NCBI RefSeq assembly: GCF_024343675.1
Contig: NZ_RJUD01000112.1
Span: 124,001 to 188,000, forward strand
From: Lacihabitans sp. CS3-21
GTDB taxonomy: Bacteria > Bacteroidota > Bacteroidia > Cytophagales > Spirosomataceae
DNA length: 64,000 nt
Direction of reading: 5' to 3'
Shown: positions 8,142 through 16,345 of the stretch, piece by piece
Position numbering within the stretch: the stretch's first letter is position 1
Layout: every line of letters starts with the position of its first letter
The notes under the pieces: model-generated
What the model saw: only the letters and a program-made list of their open reading frames with translations
Told to the model about the DNA's origin: nothing
Database searches by the model: none
Made by a program: the position numbers and the translations under genes

Positions 8142-9710
8142 ATGAAACTTTTCTATTTTCTGTTTTTTATCTGTAATCTTTTTACAAGCCACTATACCTT
8201 TATCCCATTAAGTATTAAACAATCGCCAAAAGCCAACCACAAAACCAAAACAGTAAAATACAGTGATTTTGGAGCAAAGGGCGATGGTAAAACAGATGAT
8301 ATCGAAGCCATATTGGCAGCTCACGCCTATGCAAATGAGCATAATCTCAAAGTAAAAGCCGATGAAGGGGCTACATATTATATTGGAGGTAAAGACCGTA
8401 CAGCTATCATTCAAACAGATACTGATTTTGGCAATGCGAGTTTTATTATTGATGATTCAAATGTGGAAAACAGAACAAGTTCGGTCTTTTTGGTAAGTTC
8501 TAAAATGAAAGCCGAGAAAATTGAAGGTATTTCATCTTTAAAACGAAACCAGACCAAAATTGCAGTTAATCTAACGCAAAGAAGCCTTATATCCGTAACG
8601 AATACTAAGGTGAAACACTATATTCGTTTTGGGCTAAACCAGAATAATGGCAGCGACCAAACAGATATTTTCTTAGTTGATAAAAACGGATATGTTGATC
8701 AATCTGCTCCAATTATTTGGGATTTTGACCAAATTACGGATGTAACTGCATTACCTATAGACGAAAATAGATTGACCATAACAGGAGGGAGGTTTAAAAC
8801 GATTGCCAATAAAGAACCATCTAAATACAATTATTATAGTCGAAATTTGGCTATAAAACGTTCCAATGTTGTCGTTTCTCGCTTACATCATGAAGTTGTA
8901 GATGAAAGAGATCAAGGTGCTCCTTATGGCGGTTTTATACACATTAGCGAATGTTGTTTTGTAAAAGTTGAAAATTGCATTTTAACGGGTCACAAAACCT
9001 ACGAAACCATCGGCAATGCCGGGAAGCCTGTGTCTATGGGTTCTTATGACCTCTTGGTAAACAGAGCTTTAAATGTTTCTTTTATTAATTGTACCCAAAC
9101 CAACGACATCGACGACCGTAAATATTGGGGAATATTAGGCTCGAATTTCTGTAAAAACCTATTGTATGATGGCTGTAAACTTTCTCGATTTGACGCTCAT
9201 CAGGGAGTTGCCAATGCAACCATACGAAATTCAACATTGGGTCACATGGGCATTAATGCCATAGGAAGTGGTATTTTTTTGGTAGAAAACACCATCATAA
9301 GAGGAGGGAGTATCGTGAATTTAAGAAATGATTACGGCAGTTCTTGGGACGGAGACTTAATTATCCGTAATTGTCTTTTTGTCCCACGTGAAAATACCCA
9401 GGAAAAAGTTCAACTCATTGCTGGATACAATTCTGGCTCACATGATTTTGGATATCCCTGCACCATGCCGACTAAAATATGGATAGAAAACCTCAAAATT
9501 GATGACGCTAAACTATCCGCATCCTATCCAGGACCCGCCATTTTTATGGATTTTAATCCAGAAATGAAGGATGATAGCTATTTAGAAAAATTCCATTATC
9601 AAATTACCAAAGAGGTTCTTCTCAAGAATGTAAATGCCTCAAGTGGTAAAGCTATTCGCTTAAGTGATAATGCCTATATGTTTAGAAATGTAAAAGTAAC
9701 AGAGAATTAA
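8142..9710 (+). CDS. secreted pectate-lyase-like right-handed beta-helix protein
   Basis: The 522-residue product begins with a hydrophobic signal sequence (MKLFYFLFFICNLF). Near the mature N-terminus it has the Pectate_lyase_3 signature SDFGAKGDGKTDD, after which the chain is rich in short beta-strand turns (VSFINCTQTND, LLYDGCKLSRF, ATIRNSTLGH) typical of a parallel beta-helix. Relatives act on pectin, glycans or phage-type surface polysaccharides; the substrate here cannot be read. An upstream ATG at 8112 would add ten residues before the signal peptide and is less likely given the promoter box. It stands alone, with no sugar-utilisation genes beside it. Confidence 0.8.
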   Translation: MKLFYFLFFICNLFTSHYTFIPLSIKQSPKANHKTKTVKYSDFGAKGDGKTDDIEAILAAHAYANEHNLKVKADEGATYYIGGKDRTAIIQTDTDFGNASFIIDDSNVENRTSSVFLVSSKMKAEKIEGISSLKRNQTKIAVNLTQRSLISVTNTKVKHYIRFGLNQNNGSDQTDIFLVDKNGYVDQSAPIIWDFDQITDVTALPIDENRLTITGGRFKTIANKEPSKYNYYSRNLAIKRSNVVVSRLHHEVVDERDQGAPYGGFIHISECCFVKVENCILTGHKTYETIGNAGKPVSMGSYDLLVNRALNVSFINCTQTNDIDDRKYWGILGSNFCKNLLYDGCKLSRFDAHQGVANATIRNSTLGHMGINAIGSGIFLVENTIIRGGSIVNLRNDYGSSWDGDLIIRNCLFVPRENTQEKVQLIAGYNSGSHDFGYPCTMPTKIWIENLKIDDAKLSASYPGPAIFMDFNPEMKDDSYLEKFHYQITKEVLLKNVNASSGKAIRLSDNAYMFRNVKVTEN

Positions 9711-9940
9711 TAATTCTTCAGGCTATGAAAGTCCACTTTTGAAACTTTACAAATACAAAAGATGAAGATACTTGAAATTAAAGAAACCGTTTCTAAACCT
9801 GCTGTTATAGTCGGACGAACGTTTCTTAATCGGAGTTCTTGCGAAAATTCTTTTGGGCGTAAACACCAAACATTGGGCAAATTCAATAATTGAAATACTT
9901 CGAATTCGAAAAGCCTCAAATCCTAATTTTCACAAGCAAT

Positions 9941-10921
9941 TCAACATCCACCAGTTCTAGGAAAGGCATAAATGGCTTTTCCTGAAACGTACAGATTATA
10001 TATTTTGTCCTCTATTGAAGGCGAAATGAGTGTCCAATTCTTTCCTTTATCTGCAGATTTGTAAATACCTTTTGGGTGACCTACAAATAGGTAATCATCC
10101 ACTTGTAAAACGTTTGCGATTAAATCGTGGGGAGGAAGACCAGCATCAATAGCTTGCCAGGTTTTTCCTGCATCGTAGCTGGTTCTTACTCGTCGAGTTT
10201 TTGATGTGGTGTTGTAGCTAATGGCCGCAAATCCGCCCTTAATAATCGCCACATCTATTCCTACGCCACCTTCGCTAATAACCGTTTTCCAGGTTTGGCC
10301 ATCGTCTGTAGAGCGAATAATGCCTTTTTGACTCGTTGCCACCAACACGCCATTTGACTCCACCATTTTTATTGACCAGCCATCAATCACTTGTTTCCAT
10401 GTTTTTCCACCATCAATGGATCTATACAATCCACTATCAGAGCCTATTAGAAAGGTGTTTTTTTGTGTCTCGAAAATGGTTCTTAGCATGCTTCGCCCAA
10501 AGTTTGAAAATGAAGGCGACCAACCATTTGTTTTGGAATCAAATTTCGAAATTTTTCCGTCGTATGTAACAGCATACATTCCAGATTTGCAAACCGACAC
10601 TGAACCAAGCTTGTCTACAGCATATTCTTTTTTCCAGCCTGGTGACAATACATTTGCATTTCTATGATACATCGCTTTTTCAGAGTAGTAAAAAAGGCCA
10701 TTATTATTTACAAAAAACTCTGTATTCTCTAGATTTGCCGGCAAGCCATTGCTAATGTCTTGCCAAGTGTTACCATAATCAACCGATTGGATAATTACGT
10801 TTTTTACATCCTTTGCAGTTGTTTTTAGAAAAGTTGGATCTTCTCCAGGGAAATTTATTCCGAAGAAAAGAAAAACTAAATATTGAAAAATGATTAGGAA
10901 AGATACCTTGACCGTGTTCAT
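9941..10921 (-). CDS. exported five-Asp-box (BNR/sialidase-fold) protein
   Basis: This 326-residue protein begins with an N-terminal hydrophobic segment (VSFLIIFQYLVFLFF), acting as a signal peptide or anchor. It contains five Asp-box motifs: SVDYGNTW, RSIDGGKTW, RSTDDGQTW, SYDAGKTW and KSADKGKNW. These mark a single beta-propeller of the kind used for photosystem-stability-like or sialidase-like folds. The chain ends just after the last blades (AFPRTGGC), so no further domain is present. It resembles the propeller half of the larger Asp-box protein at 2.2-5.4 kb but is not a copy of it. No catalytic site can be assigned. Confidence 0.8.
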   Translation of the reverse strand: MNTVKVSFLIIFQYLVFLFFGINFPGEDPTFLKTTAKDVKNVIIQSVDYGNTWQDISNGLPANLENTEFFVNNNGLFYYSEKAMYHRNANVLSPGWKKEYAVDKLGSVSVCKSGMYAVTYDGKISKFDSKTNGWSPSFSNFGRSMLRTIFETQKNTFLIGSDSGLYRSIDGGKTWKQVIDGWSIKMVESNGVLVATSQKGIIRSTDDGQTWKTVISEGGVGIDVAIIKGGFAAISYNTTSKTRRVRTSYDAGKTWQAIDAGLPPHDLIANVLQVDDYLFVGHPKGIYKSADKGKNWTLISPSIEDKIYNLYVSGKAIYAFPRTGGC

Positions 10922-11230
10922 TACAAAATTGGTTTCGTGAAATAATGGGATAAAAGTATGCTTATTTATTTTGGGACATTTGCTTATTTTGTAAAAAAAT
11001 GTAAAGCAATTGTAAATTCTTATAGGTAATTCGCCGTACTACTGATCTATTTAGGATAAAAATACTAAAACACAAGCTGGAAAACAAGTGAAAAATAGTC
11101 ATTCAAATCAGTATTTCGAAGACTCCATTTCATTTCCCAGTCAAGGAATCGATCATAATTTATAGATTTCAATTAAACCTTTTGGCTAAATTATTGTCGA
11201 AGCTTTATGAGAAAGCCAAATTGAAAATTT
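10922..11230. other. divergent intergenic region, no gene seen
   Basis: This 309-base AT-rich gap lies between the leftward Asp-box gene and the rightward beta-lactamase-fold gene. No open frame with coding character, strong hairpin or good -7 box was identified. Confidence 0.5.
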
Positions 11231-12301
11231 ATGAAAGTCCAGATTCTTACTTTACTACTTTTAATTCCATTTTTTTCTTGTGAAAAACCCGAAGATGATT
11301 CAGAACCAACACCACCAGGCGAAATGTATTTTCCCGCCAAATCAGGCAATGCTTGGGAAACCACCTCATTGGCAAGCTTAGGATGGAACGAAAATGCAGT
11401 AAAGCCTTTGAAAGATTTTCTGGTAGAGAAAAACTCTAAGTCGTTTATGATTTTGGTAAATGGTAGAATCGTGATGGAGGAGTATTTTAATGGACATACT
11501 GCAAGCACCTCTTGGGCTTGGAATAGTGCAGGTAAAACCTTGGTTTCAGCTACAACAGGAATAGCTCAACAAGAAGGATTGTTGAACATCAACGACAAAG
11601 CATCGCAATATTTAGGAACAGGTTGGACCAATGAGCCTTTAGAAAAAGAAAATTTAATTACCACCAGACATTTGTTGACTATGACGACCGGTCTTAATGA
11701 CGAAAATCAATTGGTCATTAAATCAAACCTCAATTATGTGGCAGATGCTGGTAAACGATGGGCTTATGGGAATGTTTTTCAGAAATTAATGGACGTGGTG
11801 TCTGAAAGTAGCGACCAAAGTTTTGAATCGTATTTCGAAGCCAAACTCAAAAATAAAATAGGGATGGAAGGTAAATGGAATATGGGACTTATTTTTAAGC
11901 TGTACCAAAGCAATACCCGCAGTATGGCGAGGTTTGGCCTATTGGCCCTCAACAATGGTAAATGGAAAGATGAGCAAATTTTGAATGAATCGTTTTTCAA
12001 AGAAAGTGTAAATTCTTCACAAAATATCAATCCATCTTATGGCTATTTGTGGTGGCTAAATGGAAAAAACAATTATATGGTGCCGAGCTCTCAAACGGTG
12101 TTTCCGGGCATGTTGGTTTCGAATGCTCCATCAGATATGTATGCGGCTATGGGTGCCGAAGACCAGCGGATTTATGTAATTCCGAGCAAGAAGATGGTGA
12201 TAATCAGAATGGGCAATGCCGCCGATAAAGCAAATCCATATTTTGCAGTTTCTGGCTTCGATAAGGCTCTTTGGGATAAAATTAATGCGGTCATAAAGTA
12301 A
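11231..12301 (+). CDS. lipoprotein, serine beta-lactamase-fold hydrolase
   Basis: The protein has 356 residues. A lipobox ends in Cys17 (LLLIPFFSC), so it is probably a membrane-anchored lipoprotein facing the periplasm or surface. The class C beta-lactamase/penicillin-binding fold is shown by S99-A-G-K102 as the SxxK nucleophile motif and Y179-G-N181 as the YxN motif, with a later SYGYLWWLN and a GAEDQRIYVIPS strand in the place of the usual third box. Such proteins are mostly esterases or D-aminopeptidases rather than true beta-lactamases. It is preceded by a 309-base gap and followed by 269 bases with no clear terminator. Confidence 0.85.
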   Translation: MKVQILTLLLLIPFFSCEKPEDDSEPTPPGEMYFPAKSGNAWETTSLASLGWNENAVKPLKDFLVEKNSKSFMILVNGRIVMEEYFNGHTASTSWAWNSAGKTLVSATTGIAQQEGLLNINDKASQYLGTGWTNEPLEKENLITTRHLLTMTTGLNDENQLVIKSNLNYVADAGKRWAYGNVFQKLMDVVSESSDQSFESYFEAKLKNKIGMEGKWNMGLIFKLYQSNTRSMARFGLLALNNGKWKDEQILNESFFKESVNSSQNINPSYGYLWWLNGKNNYMVPSSQTVFPGMLVSNAPSDMYAAMGAEDQRIYVIPSKKMVIIRMGNAADKANPYFAVSGFDKALWDKINAVIK

Positions 12302-12570
12302 TTTTTGGATTAACTTCATAGGCAAACTACTATTGGGTAGCCTTTTAGATAGCAATTAATTTCAATATACTATTTTACAGATTTCCAACCAATTTAAAGT
12401 AAGATAGCTAAATTTTATATTTGATTGTATTTAATCAAATTTGAAACCGGTGAAATATTGGGTTTACTTAATATTTTAGCCTCTTTTAACAAAAAAATCA
12501 TCTAGAGTTTTATCTCCAACAATAAAAATGTTTATTTTGGTCTTTCATAATATTTCTACAAAAGGCCTCA

Positions 12571-14817
12571 ATGAATTCTAATCCTAAAAGCAGAAATTTA
12601 ACTGCATTGTTTTTAATTTCAATTTACTTCTTTTCTGGTTTTGCAGCTCTGGTTTATCAGGTTATTTGGCAACGTTGGCTTGCTTTTTTTACTGGCATCA
12701 GCTCGGTCAATATCAGTTTGATTGTATCTGCTTTTATGGCTGGTTTAGGGATAGGTTACTTGGCAGGAGGCTATCTGTCTGACAGGCTTCAGCAAGGAAA
12801 ACACGTATTTTATTTCTTTTTGGCCGAAATAGGTATTGGAATCTTTGCTTTTTTTAGCAAAAGCATTTTTTATGATTGGCTATTTGTGGAAAATAGTAGT
12901 TTTCAGCTTGGTTCGATATACTTGTACATGATTTTGTTTTTGTTACTTTTGGTTCCAACTTTTTTGATGGGCGTATCGCTACCCTTGCTATCCAAGGCTT
13001 TCAAGAACATCGGAAATCAAGGTAACTTTATAAGCTTATTGTATTTTACCAATACGCTTGGAGCTGCTATCGGTACTTTTATTACTTCTTTCTACTTAAT
13101 ACCCAATATGGGTTTTGAAAAAGCTATTTATGTAGCTGCAGGTTTGAATTTCTTCTGTGGGCTCTCAGTTTTGCTTTTTAATTACCTAGTTAAAAGAGAA
13201 GCAAGCAAGCAAGATGAAAAAGCACCATTGACAGATAAATTGTACGAAGAAGAGTTAAATGTGCCTTTCAAATTTTGGTTAATTCAGTATTTTATTTCTG
13301 GTTTCACCGCTATTTCATTAGAAATCATTTGGTTTAGAATGATAGATGTAATGATGAAGTCTTACGCGGTTACGTTTTCTATTATTCTCACCATTTATTT
13401 GGGCTCAATGGCCATAGGTACTTGGTTAGGCGTGATATTCAATAAGAAATACAAGAAAGGAAAACTCAAAACTTTTTTATGGATTCAAATCACATTATAT
13501 TCCTATGTGGCAGTGAGTATAGCTTTGCTTTATTTTTCTGTGGAAAATATTGGTTTTCTTGAGCCATTAAGAGGTTATTTTGAAGGATATGAGGAAATAC
13601 CAAGTTTTAAGTTGCGGTTAATAACCATGCTTATCATTCCAATTTTTTTGATGTCCATTCCCACTTTTATTATGGGTTTTAGTTTCAGTGTTTCGCAGAA
13701 TATCATCCAAAACGACTTTTCTTTGGTGGGGAAAAAACTTGGCACTTTACAATTTATTAATATCGCTGGCTCAACCGCTGGTGCATGGTTTGCTTCCTTG
13801 ATAGGTTTCGAAATACTGGGAACCTCCTTAACTTTAAAGTTACTTCTACTTACGGGTTTTATCTATATAGCCATACTTGGTTATCAACAGTACTTAAGCA
13901 AAATAAATGCAGCTTTGATGAGCTTTGTATTGCTAGTTTTGGTGTTTTTAGTTCCAGAAAAACAAGATTTTTGGAGGGTGGTTTCTGGTGTAAATGAGGA
14001 GACTGATTTTATTTTTAGTGAAGATAAAACGGCTTTGTCTTCCATAAAAATTGGGGAGGAAAATTCCACAGTTTTTATAAATGGCCTTGGTCAAAGTCAT
14101 TTTCCAATGAAGACGGACTATTTTCATATCATGTTAGGTGCAGTACCAGCATTTTTGCATCCTAATCCTGAGCGAATAGGAATAATTGGTTTGGGTTCTG
14201 CTGGAACACTCTATGGTGCTTCAGGCAGAGCAAGTACCACAGAATTGGTTTGTTGGGAAGTTATCAAGAGTCAGCCAAGTGTACTTTTTGAATATGTAAA
14301 GAGAACCCAGGATAGTTCGGCTTATTTTATTTTAAATGATAAAAGACTGGCCTTAAAGTTAGAGGATGGCAGAAAGGAAATTCAAAGCTCCAGCCAGAAA
14401 TATGATGTTTTGGAAGCGGATGCTCTCCGGCCCAGATCGTCCTACGCTGGAAATCTCTATTCAGTGGAATATTTTAGTCTTTTAAAATCAAAACTAAAAC
14501 CCAAAGGTTATGCTGTAACATGGGCACCAACTGAAAGAATCAAAAGGAGTTTTAGGGTAGTTTTTCCTTATGTTTATGAAATCCAAGAATCGCTCTATTT
14601 AGGTTCTGATTCGCCCATTAATTTTGACAGAAAAGTTATTTTAAATAGATTTGATGAGCCTTTTTCTGAGGCGTTTTATAAAAGAGCCGATATAGATGCC
14701 AAGGCCATTATGAATAATTTCCTGAATACTTTGAAAATCATTCAAGAAGGAAAATTGCTTGATAATAAAGATATTAACACAGATATGTGGCCCAAAGATG
14801 AGTATCAGGTAAAATAA
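12571..14817 (+). CDS. membrane-fused spermidine-synthase-like protein
   Basis: The 748-residue protein has about twelve or thirteen membrane segments in the first ~470 residues, starting GFAALVYQVIWQRWLAFFTG, a hallmark of the fused MFS/spermidine synthase family. A soluble C-terminal domain follows (~490-748). It has a Rossmann-type nucleotide loop near residue 537 (IGIIGLGSAGTLYGASGR) and a late segment DVLEADALRPRSSYAGNLYS where polyamine synthases have the catalytic D-x-x-D region. Here the motif is weak, so true aminopropyl transfer is uncertain. No speD or speA neighbour is present. A possible role is transport linked to methyl- or aminopropyl-transfer (inference). Confidence 0.8.
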   Translation: MNSNPKSRNLTALFLISIYFFSGFAALVYQVIWQRWLAFFTGISSVNISLIVSAFMAGLGIGYLAGGYLSDRLQQGKHVFYFFLAEIGIGIFAFFSKSIFYDWLFVENSSFQLGSIYLYMILFLLLLVPTFLMGVSLPLLSKAFKNIGNQGNFISLLYFTNTLGAAIGTFITSFYLIPNMGFEKAIYVAAGLNFFCGLSVLLFNYLVKREASKQDEKAPLTDKLYEEELNVPFKFWLIQYFISGFTAISLEIIWFRMIDVMMKSYAVTFSIILTIYLGSMAIGTWLGVIFNKKYKKGKLKTFLWIQITLYSYVAVSIALLYFSVENIGFLEPLRGYFEGYEEIPSFKLRLITMLIIPIFLMSIPTFIMGFSFSVSQNIIQNDFSLVGKKLGTLQFINIAGSTAGAWFASLIGFEILGTSLTLKLLLLTGFIYIAILGYQQYLSKINAALMSFVLLVLVFLVPEKQDFWRVVSGVNEETDFIFSEDKTALSSIKIGEENSTVFINGLGQSHFPMKTDYFHIMLGAVPAFLHPNPERIGIIGLGSAGTLYGASGRASTTELVCWEVIKSQPSVLFEYVKRTQDSSAYFILNDKRLALKLEDGRKEIQSSSQKYDVLEADALRPRSSYAGNLYSVEYFSLLKSKLKPKGYAVTWAPTERIKRSFRVVFPYVYEIQESLYLGSDSPINFDRKVILNRFDEPFSEAFYKRADIDAKAIMNNFLNTLKIIQEGKLLDNKDINTDMWPKDEYQVK

Positions 14818-14925
14818 TCGACAGGTCAAATATTATTAACGACCAATTTGACCATACTTTGTCTTTCTTTGAGAATTTGGTTAATTTGAATGCAGATTTT
14901 TAAATAAAGTAAAATTAACTTTCTA

Positions 14926-15450
14926 ATGCTCCACCTAATTTGGGGTTTACTAAATCTTGGCCTCCTGATTTATTTTTTAATTGCCTGCTTTAAATTTGTT
15001 AAAGTTGCTAGAAATCACATAGGCGGTTTTGGTAGTGTAGTTTTTGTATTTGGACTCTTGTCTTTTGTTGGTGGATCCAAGTCAGAGGGTAATGCAGCTA
15101 AGTTATATCAAATAAAAACATTCAATTTTGCCATCAAAGATAGTTTAGAGCAGAATTCAGTTAAGTTTGCTCATTTTATACTTGAAGATCAGATAGTTAC
15201 AAAATACGATTTGGCCCTTAATTATGGCAAAATACCCCATTCTGAAATCAATACGCCGATAAGTGCATATTCTGGTACAACGGGTTTGGTGATAGGTACT
15301 CATTGGAAACCAATAAAAATCAGTGTTTTAAAAACCAGTGATAAAGACACATTTAAATATTTGGTTTATGGAATTTTAGAATGGAAATTGTTGGGTGTTA
15401 GGCTTTATACGCAATCTAAAATATATGAGGGAGTTAAACTTTGGAAATAA
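14926..15450 (+). CDS. two-helix membrane protein of unknown function
   Basis: This 174-residue protein is not recognised. Two hydrophobic helices lie at the N-terminus (LIWGLLNLGLLIYFLIACF and SVVFVFGLLSFVGG), followed by a soluble ~115-residue region that looks beta-rich. It sits 108 bases after the spermidine-synthase-like gene and 64 bases before the next secreted protein on the same strand, so the three could share a transcript. Confidence 0.65.
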   Translation: MLHLIWGLLNLGLLIYFLIACFKFVKVARNHIGGFGSVVFVFGLLSFVGGSKSEGNAAKLYQIKTFNFAIKDSLEQNSVKFAHFILEDQIVTKYDLALNYGKIPHSEINTPISAYSGTTGLVIGTHWKPIKISVLKTSDKDTFKYLVYGILEWKLLGVRLYTQSKIYEGVKLWK

Positions 15451-15514
15451 GTTTTATTGCAAACTTTCAATTTTCAAGAAATTAATCTTAGATTGACTTT
15501 TTATATATCAATTC

Positions 15515-16276
15515 ATGAAAACCAAACTTATCTTTATCATAGCAATTATTGCTTACAGCTTTACTTCATTTTCCCAAAATCCTAAAGAGGGATATGCTAT
15601 CGGCAAGAGAATATTAGATTTAATAAATCAAAACAAGGCAACTGAATTGGCTAAATTGGTGAATTATCCGCTTCAAAGGCCTAGCCCTATTCCTGATATA
15701 CAAAATGAAAAAGAATTTGTGGCTTATTTTCCTACACTTTTTGATGCAAAATTTAAGAAAATCATTCCAAAGTTTTCTCAAAAAGAGGTAATGGCTAGAA
15801 ACGGTATGTTTGGAATGGTGGGTGAGGTTTTTACTGGCGAAATATGGTATGATGAATCAGGAATTTATAGTGTTAACTACAATTCGGATAGAGAAATGGC
15901 TCTTGAAAAAGCTCTGAATGATAAAACTAAGGCTACGATTCATCCCTCTTTAAAAGACTTTGAAAGCAATATCGTGATGTTGAAATCGAAGAATTTGGAG
16001 CTTAGGATTGATTATACAAAAGATGCTAAATGTCGTTATGCTTCTTGGAGTAAGGGGAAACCCATAAGCCAAAAGCCAGATTTGGTACTATTTGGTAATC
16101 AAGAAATCAGTGATGCTCATCCTCCATTTCCTTTCTATGTTTTTAAGAATAAAAACTGGAAATACATCGTAACAGAGGAGTTTGAATGCGAAGATTGCGA
16201 TATTCTGGATAGAATGCTGATTTTGGAAGAGAATGGAGTAGAGAAAAGTAGAATTTTGATGCGAATAACAAAGTAA
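15515..16276 (+). CDS. secreted protein of unknown function
   Basis: The product has 253 residues, with a clear signal peptide (MKTKLIFIIAIIAYSFTSFSQ) ending in the FSQ cleavage region common in this window. The mature part has no motif I recognise. It contains the pair EFECEDCD near the C-terminus, which could form a disulphide or bind metal. It converges on polA across a hairpin terminator. Confidence 0.7.
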   Translation: MKTKLIFIIAIIAYSFTSFSQNPKEGYAIGKRILDLINQNKATELAKLVNYPLQRPSPIPDIQNEKEFVAYFPTLFDAKFKKIIPKFSQKEVMARNGMFGMVGEVFTGEIWYDESGIYSVNYNSDREMALEKALNDKTKATIHPSLKDFESNIVMLKSKNLELRIDYTKDAKCRYASWSKGKPISQKPDLVLFGNQEISDAHPPFPFYVFKNKNWKYIVTEEFECEDCDILDRMLILEENGVEKSRILMRITK

Positions 16277-16295
16277 GAAAGGCTTTTCTTCTTAA

Positions 16296-16325
16296 AAATA
16301 GGAATGCCATTTGACATTCCTATTT
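16296..16325. terminator. bidirectional terminator between secreted protein and polA
   Basis: AAATAGGAATG at 16296-16306 pairs perfectly with CATTCCTATTT at 16315-16325 across an 8-base loop. It sits between two convergent genes, and a T5 run follows on the minus strand, so it best serves polA. Confidence 0.65.
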
Positions 16326-16345
16326 CATCACCATTATTAAAAAAA

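Noticed and set aside
9762-9893. 43-codon ATG frame after the beta-helix gene
   Set aside because: Short, no ribosome site, no recognisable family; an overlapping frame on the other strand is equally open. May be a relic but not supportable as a gene.
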